From DATHGT01 sp035317605 (lineage in GTDB: Bacteria > Methylomirabilota > Methylomirabilia > Rokubacteriales > CSP1-6): a stretch of 11,978 nucleotides of DNA. Both the position numbers and the translations under genes were made by a program. The DNA is taken from the NCBI GenBank assembly GCA_035317605.1, contig DATHGT010000356.1, forward strand, positions 1-11,978. The letters are read 5' to 3'. The notes below the pieces were generated by a model. The model did no database searches. It saw only the letters and a program-made list of their open reading frames with translations, and was not told the origin of the DNA. This document shows, one piece after another, positions 1-5,655 of this stretch; positions within the stretch are counted from its first letter, which is position 1, and each line of letters starts with the position of its first letter.

Positions 1-1000
1 CAGTCGTCGGCAGTCCGTCGGGCAGCACCACGCTGGCGATCGAGCCGACCATCTCGTTCGGGCAGGGCGGGGGCGTGCCGGCCACGGCGCAGAGCAGGTC
101 GCGCGCGTCGAGGGCGAGGGCGCGGTTGCGTTGCATCACCGCGGGCCAGCCGCCGGGAAGCAGCGAGCCGACGTAGTCGATCGCCGTCGGCACCGACATC
201 CACGCGGTGGGATCGCAGGTGCCGGTCCAGTCGAACTCCAGGCGGAAGCGCGAGCGGCCCGCGCGGATGGCGTTGGCGCCGTGGCTGATCGTGACCGGGT
301 GCACGTCGCTATGACGATCGTGGCGAACCCACAGGAACGCGGAGCCCTTGGGCGCGCAGATCCACTTGTGGCAGTTGCCGGTGTAGTACGTCGCGCCGAG
401 GGTGCGGAGATCGAGCGGCACCATGCCGGGGGCGTGAGCGCCGTCCACGAGCGTATCGATGCCGCGACGGCTCAGTTCGGCGACCAGGCGCTCGAGCGGC
501 AGCACGAGCGCGGTCGGGCTCGTCACGTGATCGAGCATGGCCAGCCGGGTGCGCGGCGTCACCTTCGACAAGACGGCCGTCATCACCTCGTCGGGTGAGG
601 CCAGCGGAAACGGGACCGTGGCCACCACAACGCGCACGCCTGAACGCTCGGCAACGAAGTTGAGGGCGTTGCGGCAGGCGTTGTAGGCATGATCGGTGGT
701 GAGCAGCTCGTCGCCCGCGGAGAATCGGAGCGAGCGGAGCACCGCGTTGACGCCTGTGGTCGCGTTGGTGACGAAGCCGAGGTCGTCGGCGTCGGCGCCC
801 ACGAAGCGCGCCAGCGTGGCCCGCGCGGCGTCGAGGAGATCGTCCAGGTCGCGCGAGAGAAAGCGCACCGGCCCCGCCTCCATCCGGTCGCGCAGCGTCT
901 GCTGATGGCGGAGCACCTCACGGGGGCAGGCGCCGAACGAGCCGTGGTTCAGGAAGACGACGTCGGGATCGAGCGGCCAGAGCTGGGCGAGATCGGTCAT
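1..1000 (-). CDS. Aminotransferase class V-fold PLP-dependent enzyme (isopenicillin-N epimerase-like), C-terminus cut by window edge
   Basis: The minus strand is open from the ATG at 1000 to the window edge, giving 333 residues without a stop. The family (fold-type I, NifS/CsdA and isopenicillin-N-epimerase-like) runs to roughly 380-400 residues, so perhaps 50 are missing. The N-terminal FLNHGSFGACP (about 16-26) is the substrate-loop signature of the epimerase-like branch. VTNATTGVNAVL (about 77-88) is the phosphate-binding turn. VDGAHAPG (185-192) supplies the Asp (D187) that pairs with the PLP pyridine nitrogen. TGNCHKW (207-213) carries the Schiff-base lysine K212. No signal peptide is seen, so it is cytosolic. 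The start is well supported by a purine-rich Shine-Dalgarno (GAGGAAAGGA) about 8 bases upstream. The exact substrate (amino-acid racemisation, desulfuration or lyase chemistry) cannot be told from sequence alone. It is transcribed divergently from the small gene to its right. Confidence 0.9.
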   Translation of the reverse strand, partial: MTDLAQLWPLDPDVVFLNHGSFGACPREVLRHQQTLRDRMEAGPVRFLSRDLDDLLDAARATLARFVGADADDLGFVTNATTGVNAVLRSLRFSAGDELLTTDHAYNACRNALNFVAERSGVRVVVATVPFPLASPDEVMTAVLSKVTPRTRLAMLDHVTSPTALVLPLERLVAELSRRGIDTLVDGAHAPGMVPLDLRTLGATYYTGNCHKWICAPKGSAFLWVRHDRHSDVHPVTISHGANAIRAGRSRFRLEFDWTGTCDPTAWMSVPTAIDYVGSLLPGGWPAVMQRNRALALDARDLLCAVAGTPPPCPNEMVGSIASVVLPDGLPTT

Positions 1001-1025
1001 CGCGGTGTTCCTTTCCTCGTCGCGT

Positions 1026-1047
1026 GTTTCCGGAAACCGGGAGTGTA
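1026..1047 (-). promoter_or_regulatory. Candidate -10 box with perfect 12-bp palindrome, upstream of the class V aminotransferase-like gene
   Basis: GTTTCCGGAAAC at 1026-1037 is a perfect inverted repeat, 26-37 bases upstream of the minus-strand start. On that strand TACACT (1042-1047) lies just before it and could be a -10 box, which would put transcription start near 1035, inside the palindrome. I find no good -35 box. The placement fits a repressor operator, but a 12-bp palindrome in GC-rich DNA can be chance. Confidence 0.3.
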
Positions 1048-1184
1048 GCACGCGCGCGGCGGCGCCTCCGATCCGTGATAGAGTGGGCTGTTGTCATCGC
1101 CGTCCTCCTGGGTGACGCGTCGGGCGTCGGGACCCTGTGACAGCCTGCCGATCGCTCCTCATTCATTCCAAAGGAGTGTTCACG

Positions 1185-1241
1185 ATGCTCGTCACACCGA
1201 ATGCGCCCTGTTCGTTGGAATCCACCCGGGGTGGACGATGA
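1185..1241 (+). CDS. 18-codon leader ORF overlapping the next gene (ATGA)
   Basis: The ATG at 1185 has the strongest ribosome-binding site in this region: AAGGAG, about 8 bases upstream. It opens a frame of only 18 codons (MLVTPNAPCSLESTRGGR) whose TGA (1239-1241) overlaps the ATG of the following 106-codon gene by the classic ATGA arrangement. The downstream ATG has no comparable Shine-Dalgarno of its own, which suggests translational coupling: ribosomes load at the leader and restart. The peptide has no run of one amino acid, so a classic attenuator is not evident. The alternative is a frameshift in the sequence that split one N-terminus; I cannot rule this out because the N-terminal region is not recognisably conserved. 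Confidence 0.45.
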   Translation: MLVTPNAPCSLESTRGGR

Positions 1242-1558
1242 TCACGCGGCGGGTGACCGCGCCGCGCAATCTCGGCGGACCCGCGACTGCGCCCGTGGCT
1301 CCGGTCGTCCAGCTGCCCAGTGAGCTGATGTACAAGGGGCACCAGATCGAGCTGGGGTCGTACGCCGTCGGCGCGAACTGGTCTCCGCGCGCGGTGGTGG
1401 GGGTGAAGATCGACGGCGGAGCGTGGCAGCGAACGCCGATCTACGCCACGAGCTCGGTGAAGTTTCCCACGCGCCACGAAGCCGACCTTCGGGCGCTGGA
1501 CGTCGCCAAGACCTGGGTCGACACCGCGGTCGGGCGACAGCGCCCGCCCGAGTTCTAG
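1238..1558 (+). CDS. Small uncharacterised protein (106 residues)
   Basis: I do not recognise a named family. The first 30 residues are rich in Pro, Ala and Arg and look unstructured. From M31 (codon at 1328) the sequence looks like a compact globular domain: MYKGHQIELGS, then WSPRAVVGVKI, an IYATSSVKFPT segment and an acidic helix ADLRALDVAKTWVD. Tyr-Lys-Gly near the start, W-x-PR-x-V in the middle and a closing helix with K/R-x-W-[VI]-D resemble small beta-alpha domains common as hypothetical proteins in environmental bacteria. ATG 1238 is chosen because it overlaps the leader ORF stop codon; ATG 1328 (76 residues) is an alternative that keeps only the globular part. There is no signal peptide or membrane segment. 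Function unknown. Confidence 0.6.
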   Translation: MITRRVTAPRNLGGPATAPVAPVVQLPSELMYKGHQIELGSYAVGANWSPRAVVGVKIDGGAWQRTPIYATSSVKFPTRHEADLRALDVAKTWVDTAVGRQRPPEF

Positions 1559-1568
1559 CACCCGCCTT

Positions 1569-1586
1569 TCGCCCTCCGGCGGGCGA
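1569..1586 (+). terminator. Weak hairpin after the small gene
   Basis: TCGCCC (1569-1574) pairs perfectly with GGGCGA (1581-1586) across a 6-base loop, 10 bases after the stop codon of the small gene. It is followed only by GCTTTG, not a true T-tract, so it would be at best a weak intrinsic terminator. Its position, between a stop codon and a strong promoter-like element, makes it plausible. Confidence 0.3.
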
Positions 1587-1589
1587 GCT

Positions 1590-1619
1590 TTGACAACGCT
1601 CGCGCCGCCGGCGTAACGT
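1590..1619 (+). promoter_or_regulatory. Promoter for the luciferase-like gene, with very short leader
   Basis: A perfect -35 box TTGACA (1590-1595) is followed by an 18-base spacer and TAACGT (1614-1619), which keeps the three most conserved -10 positions (T1, A2, T6). Transcription would start near 1626 while the ATG is at 1630, leaving about 4 untranslated bases. No Shine-Dalgarno precedes the start, which fits a nearly leaderless mRNA. Confidence 0.6.
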
Positions 1620-1629
1620 CCTCCGCTCG

Positions 1630-2637
1630 ATGGAAATCGGGTTCTTCTTCTGGCCGTACGACGTCGCGCTCGTCGAGGCGATGGCCGGCGCCGCCGATCG
1701 GTTCGGCTACGACATGATCGGCGTGGCCGACACCCCCGGCAACGCGATGGACCCATGGGTGGCCGCGACGCTGGTCGCCTCGCGAACCCGCCGATCGCGG
1801 ATCGCGCTCTGCGTGACCAACCTCGTGACGCGTCACCCCGCGGTGTCGGCGGCCGCCATCGCCTCCGTGAACCTGCTGGCGCCCGGCCGCGCGGTGCTCG
1901 GTATCGGCGTCGGCCACAGCGGCACCCGAAACCTCGGCGCGCCCAGCCTCGCCGCGAGTGAGCTGGCCGACGGCGTGACGTTCGTCAAGTCGCTGCTGCG
2001 CGGCGAGCCGGCCTCGTACCGCGGCGCCCCCGCGCACTTGCCGTGGGTGAAGACCCCGAGCCCCGTGTTCCTGGCCGCCTCGCATCCGCGCTCGCTGCGC
2101 GCGGCCGGCGCCACCGCCGACGGCGCGTTCATCAACTTCGGCCTCAGCGCCGACAACGTCCGCGCGTCCGAGTCCACGGTGACGGAAGCGGCGCGGGCGG
2201 CGGGGCGCGATCCCGGCGAGGTCGAGATCTGGCAGATCGCGTGTCTGGACTGCCATGAGGACGGCGACGCCGCGCGCCGGAAGATCGGCGCGATCCTCGC
2301 GTTCGTGTCGGCGTACATCATGGGCGGCGGCGACCGCGCCCGCCGTGGCGTGCCCGAGGAATACCGCGCACCCCTCCAGGAACTGCGCCGCTGCTACAGC
2401 ACACGTCCGGGCGACGCGGACGCCGCGCTGGTCGCCGAGCTGGGATTGTTCGACTACCTCTCGCGTCGCCTCGCGGTGTGCGGCACGCCCGACGAGTGCC
2501 TCGCCCAGGTGCGCGCCGCGCGGGCCGCCGGCGTGCGCCGCCTCATGTTCACGGTGAGTCTCGCCACCGACCCCGTCCGCACCGTCCGGCTCTTCGGCGA
2601 GCAGGTTCTCCCCGCCCTTCGCGTCGCGCTTCCTTGA
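1630..2637 (+). CDS. LLM-class (bacterial luciferase-like) flavin/F420-dependent oxidoreductase
   Basis: A 335-residue protein of the luciferase-like TIM-barrel superfamily, close to the methylene-tetrahydromethanopterin reductase (Mer)-like branch that uses coenzyme F420, although some members use FMN. MEIGFFFWPY is the first barrel strand and fixes the start codon. The key diagnostic stretch is TNLVTRHPAV (63-72) followed by GRAVLGIGVG (86-95), the cofactor-loop pattern of Mer and F420-dependent glucose-6-phosphate dehydrogenase relatives. The length is normal for the family and no signal peptide is present. The substrate cannot be predicted; such enzymes reduce or oxidise diverse compounds in degradation pathways. 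It has its own promoter and no Shine-Dalgarno, and its TGA overlaps the -35 box of the next gene. Lineages rich in this family usually make F420, but no F420 biosynthesis gene is in the window. Confidence 0.9.
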   Translation: MEIGFFFWPYDVALVEAMAGAADRFGYDMIGVADTPGNAMDPWVAATLVASRTRRSRIALCVTNLVTRHPAVSAAAIASVNLLAPGRAVLGIGVGHSGTRNLGAPSLAASELADGVTFVKSLLRGEPASYRGAPAHLPWVKTPSPVFLAASHPRSLRAAGATADGAFINFGLSADNVRASESTVTEAARAAGRDPGEVEIWQIACLDCHEDGDAARRKIGAILAFVSAYIMGGGDRARRGVPEEYRAPLQELRRCYSTRPGDADAALVAELGLFDYLSRRLAVCGTPDECLAQVRAARAAGVRRLMFTVSLATDPVRTVRLFGEQVLPALRVALP

Positions 2638-2662
2638 CGATCGCGCGGCGACTGCGTAGCCT
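2634..2662 (+). promoter_or_regulatory. Promoter for the binding-protein gene, -35 overlapping the upstream stop codon
   Basis: TTGACG (2634-2639) contains the TGA stop codon of the luciferase-like gene. A 17-base spacer leads to TAGCCT (2657-2662). Transcription would start near 2669, giving a leader of about 22 bases that includes the Shine-Dalgarno GGGAGG (2678-2683). This suggests that the binding protein can be expressed independently of the gene in front of it. Confidence 0.5.
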
Positions 2663-2690
2663 GAGGCGACTTTTCACGGGAGGCTCCGGG

Positions 2691-3926
2691 ATGACTCCGC
2701 TCCGGCTTCGATTCGCTGCCGCGCTCGCGCTGCTGCTGGCGCTCGTCACCGTTCGCGCGTCCAATGCCGCCGATCCGATCCGCATCGGCTACATCGGGCC
2801 GCTGACCGGCATCTTCGCCCAGGCCGGCAAGGACATGCTCGATGGGCTCAAGCTGTCGCTCGAGGGGGTGAACCACGAGGTCGCGGGACGGAAGATCGAG
2901 CTGATCGCCGAGGACAGCGAGGGCAATCCGGCCACCGCGCTCGCCAAGTACCGCAAGCTCACCACCCACGACAAGATCCACGTGCTGGACGGTGTGCTGC
3001 TCTCGCACATCGGCTACGGGCTCGTGCAGCCGATCGAGCGCGACCAGCTTCCGACGCTGTTTCTCACCACGCCCGACGACCTGACCAAGCGCAAGCCCGC
3101 GAAGTGGATCCTCCGCTCGAACTTCGCGGCCAGCCAGCTCATGCACCCGCTCGGGGACTACGCGGCCAAGACCCTGAAGTACAAGAAGGTGGCCGTGATC
3201 GCCATGGACAACCCGTTCGGCCACGAGCAGATCGGCGGCTTCCAGCGCGTATTCGAGGACAACGGCGGCCGCGTGATCCAGCGCCTGTGGGTGCCGCTCA
3301 ACGCGCTCGACTTCGCGCCGTACATCTCACAGGTCAGCAAGGACGCCGACGCGGTGTGCGCGGTCTTCGTGGCCGGCCAGGCCACGCGCTTCGTCAAGCA
3401 GTACACCGATCACGGATTGAAGGCGCGCCTGCCGCTGATCGGCAGCGGCGTGATGATGGACGAACACGCTCTGCGCTCGATGGGTGATGAAGCCATCGGC
3501 GTGGTCAGCGCGCTGCTGTGGAGCCCGACCTTGCCGAACCCCGCCAACCAGACGTTCATGAAGCTTGCCGAGGCCAAGCTCGGCCGCGCCCCGACGTACT
3601 TCCACGCGGTCATGTACAGCTCGGGCCGCTGGATCATCGAAGCCGCCAAGCTCGTCAACGGCCAGGTCGAGGACAAGGAGCGCTTCGTCAACGCCATCAA
3701 GCGCGCCAGCGAGACCATCGAAGATCCGCGCGGTCCCATCAAGCTCGACGACTACGGCAACCCCACCGAGAACGTCTACATCCTCAAGGTCGACCGCGTG
3801 GGCGGCAAGCTCGTGAACACGGTCCTGCACACCTACCCGCTCGTCTCCCAGTTCTGGACCTACAGCGCCACAGACTTCCTCAAGCTCCCGGCGTACACCC
3901 GCGACTACCCGCCCGCGAAACCCTGA
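2691..3926 (+). CDS. ABC-transporter periplasmic substrate-binding protein, branched-chain amino acid type (LivK-like)
   Basis: 411 residues. A signal peptide covers residues 1-26: positively charged MTPLRLRF, a hydrophobic Ala/Leu core, then likely cleavage after ASNA. The mature protein opens with DPIRIGYIGPLTGIFAQAGKD, the first strand and binding loop of the Peripla_BP_6 (type I) fold, and continues through the usual two-lobe pattern (VAVIAMDNPFGHEQ at the start of the second half, then FVAGQATRFVKQY). ATG 2691 is chosen because it sits 7 bases after GGGAGG and begins the signal peptide; the frame stays open upstream but that stretch overlaps the previous gene. The family binds amino acids, amides, aromatic acids or other small organic solutes for a LivHMGF-type importer. 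No permease or ATPase gene lies nearby, so it is an orphan binding protein that must share a transporter encoded elsewhere. It ends only 4 bp from a convergent gene. Confidence 0.93.
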   Translation: MTPLRLRFAAALALLLALVTVRASNAADPIRIGYIGPLTGIFAQAGKDMLDGLKLSLEGVNHEVAGRKIELIAEDSEGNPATALAKYRKLTTHDKIHVLDGVLLSHIGYGLVQPIERDQLPTLFLTTPDDLTKRKPAKWILRSNFAASQLMHPLGDYAAKTLKYKKVAVIAMDNPFGHEQIGGFQRVFEDNGGRVIQRLWVPLNALDFAPYISQVSKDADAVCAVFVAGQATRFVKQYTDHGLKARLPLIGSGVMMDEHALRSMGDEAIGVVSALLWSPTLPNPANQTFMKLAEAKLGRAPTYFHAVMYSSGRWIIEAAKLVNGQVEDKERFVNAIKRASETIEDPRGPIKLDDYGNPTENVYILKVDRVGGKLVNTVLHTYPLVSQFWTYSATDFLKLPAYTRDYPPAKP

Positions 3927-3930
3927 CCGG

Positions 3931-4566
3931 CTACTGCAGTCTCAAGGTCCGGCACTCGAGGGCCAGGCCGATCACCTTCGTCTCCGCTCCGTCGTGATGG
4001 ACGCGGAGGCGCGCCCCGATCTTGCCCTGGGGGCAGGCCACCTCGCTTCGCCACTTCTCACAGTGCGTGTGCTTGTCTTCCTGTGCGGTCGAGCCGTAGC
4101 TGATCGAGAGCGGTGACCGATCGTTCACGGTGGCGGGCCAGATACGGATTCCCTTGAGCTTGTCCTCGCTCGAGTCCTTCTTGTCGGTGGTGCACACCTG
4201 CACCTTGTGGATCCAGTTGGCCGCGCCCGCGAATGCCACCCGCTTCCGGTTGCCAGGTGAGCTGCAGGGCTGGCTTCCCAACCGGGGCTGGATGCCGTTG
4301 AGAACGAGCTCGGGCTGGTTCACGTCGCCGGTGTTGACGTTCACCGAGTCGAGCCTGATCTTGCAGGGCTCGTCGCTATCCTCCCACCACTCGATCGCGG
4401 TGAGGCCGCGAAATCCGCCGGTGGGGCCCAGTATCTTGGTCGCGCCGGCGTAACCCGACACCGGGGTGAACGTCGCATCGTCGGCGAGCGTGAGGTCCTG
4501 GGCCTCAGCGCCACACACCAAGGTCGTGAGCAAGAAGAACATGGCGATCGAAACCCTCGTTCGCAT
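3931..4566 (-). CDS. Small exported six-cysteine protein of unknown function
   Basis: 211 residues from ATG 4566, where a clear signal peptide begins: MRTR, a hydrophobic core through FFLLTTLV, then cleavage after AEA (22/23). The frame continues 50 codons upstream, but that part overlaps the neighbouring gene and lacks signal character. A Shine-Dalgarno GGAGGT lies 4 bases before the ATG. The mature chain of 189 residues has six cysteines (68, 101, 125, 169, 178, 205), enough for three disulfides. It has two WW/W-containing segments and ends ACPQGKIGARLRVHH...VIGLALECRTL. That tail, a Cys-Pro-x-Gly turn followed by Gly-Leu-x-Leu-x-Cys-Arg, resembles repeat units of secreted beta-prism-like (VMO-I/jacalin-like) proteins, but this is only a resemblance. 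There is no lipobox (VC is preceded by L), so it is probably soluble in the periplasm or secreted. It sits 14 bp downstream of the cupin-SnoaL gene and is probably cotranscribed with it. Confidence 0.75.
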   Translation of the reverse strand: MRTRVSIAMFFLLTTLVCGAEAQDLTLADDATFTPVSGYAGATKILGPTGGFRGLTAIEWWEDSDEPCKIRLDSVNVNTGDVNQPELVLNGIQPRLGSQPCSSPGNRKRVAFAGAANWIHKVQVCTTDKKDSSEDKLKGIRIWPATVNDRSPLSISYGSTAQEDKHTHCEKWRSEVACPQGKIGARLRVHHDGAETKVIGLALECRTLRLQ

Positions 4567-4580
4567 GGCCACCTCCACGG

Positions 4581-5516
4581 TTACAGGCGATCGGCCTGTT
4601 CGACGAGCTTCCAGTACGTGTCTTTGTTGAGGATCTTGTCGCCGCGGAATTCGTAGACGTCGCAGCCGCGGTAGTGGAGGCGCTCGCCGTCCTGGCCTTG
4701 GCCCGTCACCGTCCACACCGAGACCGCGCGGGGGCCGGTGATGAAGACGTCGACGTGGTCCCAGCGCATGTCGGGGATGACCTTGAAGCGGTCGGCGAGC
4801 ACGCGGCGCACGGCGTCCTTGCCGTGGACGCGGCGGCCCACGGGCTCGGGGCCGCGGGCCATCAGGAACGTGCAGTCCTCGGCGAAGAACGTCATGATCC
4901 GGTCGACGTCGCGGCTGTTGAAGGCCGCGTTGATCTGTTTGAGGAGGTCGAGCGTCGGGCCGGCCTGGGCGCGATCCTGGACCGTCGCGACCTTCTTGTC
5001 GAGATCGAAGCGCAGCGTCTTCTGGCTTTCGACGTCGCCGCCGGTCACGCGCACGAAGAAGGCGCCGTCCGGGTACTCGATCGAGTGGATGTCGCCGGGC
5101 GCGAACGCGTCCGCGTGGCCGGGCTCGAGCGACCAGTCCTTCGACATCTCGAGCTCGGCGTGTCCCGGACCCCTGCCGCCGTCGAGCCGGCGCCAGCGCC
5201 GCATGCGGGTGGCGTTGCGATAGGCGCCGTACACGACCCAGCAGGGACCGTGATCGTGCGGGACCGACTTGCCGCTCTTTTCGCGGCCGTGTACGAGCAC
5301 GTGGATGTCGGTCTCGGGGTCGTAGCCGAGGGTCGCGCGCTCCGCGAAGCGCGGCGGATCGCCGAGGGCCTGCGCGAGCAGGTCGGGGTTCGCGAGCAGG
5401 CGCTCGAGATGGCCCCGGATCTCGGCCAGCGCGTGAGGCAGACCCTTGGCCTTGATGGTGGCGCGAGTGTCGGTAAGAAACTGCTGGACGTGGTAGGTCT
5501 CTGTGGCTGTCGTCAT
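4581..5516 (-). CDS. Fusion of a cysteine-dioxygenase-like cupin domain with a SnoaL-like (NTF2-fold) domain
   Basis: 311 residues in two domains. Residues about 1-175 form a cupin of the cysteine-dioxygenase-like type (the double-stranded beta-helix group of predicted metal enzymes). KSVPHDHGPCWVVYG (83-97) gives two metal-ligand histidines, H87 and H89, and FAPGDIHSIEYPDG (138-151) gives the third, H144. Residues about 187-308 form a SnoaL-like NTF2 domain: INAAFNSRDVDRIMTFFAEDC, a GRRVHGKDAVR helix region and the closing strands YRGCDVYEFRGDKI and NKDTYWK. Both families are common, but their fusion in one chain is not one I know. A mononuclear metal oxygenase whose product is handled by the second domain is plausible, but inferred. 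ATG 5516 is chosen because a promoter lies immediately upstream (-35 at 5547-5552) and the longer frame has no domain content. Cytosolic; it leads a two-gene unit with the exported protein. Confidence 0.85.
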   Translation of the reverse strand: MTTATETYHVQQFLTDTRATIKAKGLPHALAEIRGHLERLLANPDLLAQALGDPPRFAERATLGYDPETDIHVLVHGREKSGKSVPHDHGPCWVVYGAYRNATRMRRWRRLDGGRGPGHAELEMSKDWSLEPGHADAFAPGDIHSIEYPDGAFFVRVTGGDVESQKTLRFDLDKKVATVQDRAQAGPTLDLLKQINAAFNSRDVDRIMTFFAEDCTFLMARGPEPVGRRVHGKDAVRRVLADRFKVIPDMRWDHVDVFITGPRAVSVWTVTGQGQDGERLHYRGCDVYEFRGDKILNKDTYWKLVEQADRL

Positions 5517-5523
5517 GGCCCCT

Positions 5524-5552
5524 GTGATACGCGCGCGCCGTCGCCCGGTCAA
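5524..5552 (-). promoter_or_regulatory. Promoter for the cupin-SnoaL gene, predicted leaderless
   Basis: On the minus strand TTGACC (5547-5552) is followed by a 17-base spacer and TATCAC (5524-5529). The start codon begins 8 bases after the -10 box, where transcription itself would begin, so the mRNA is predicted to be leaderless. AGGGG lies between the -10 box and the ATG but would be at or upstream of the 5' end. Confidence 0.55.
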
Positions 5553-5589
5553 GAGGGAGAGCGCGACACGTTTCGCGCCGTATTGGTTC

Positions 5590-5618
5590 TTGGCGAAGGC
5601 CGGGCTCGGCGATAATGA
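5590..5618 (+). promoter_or_regulatory. Candidate promoter for the GAF-PAS sensor gene
   Basis: TTGGCG (5590-5595), a 17-base spacer and TAATGA (5613-5618) stand 38 bases before the chosen ATG. Shifting by one base gives ATAATG, so the -10 register is uncertain. The element is divergent from the cupin gene promoter, with the two -35 boxes about 37 bp apart. Confidence 0.4.
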
Positions 5619-5655
5619 GCGCGCATCGACATCCTGGATCTCGGTGGGGCGTGGC

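Noticed and set aside
1091..1119. TTGTCA as a -35 box for the small gene
   Set aside because: At 17-base spacing the -10 position reads GACGCG, which is not a promoter.
2478..2690. 71-codon extension of the binding protein into the luciferase-like gene
   Set aside because: It would bury the signal peptide and ignores the good Shine-Dalgarno at 2678-2683.
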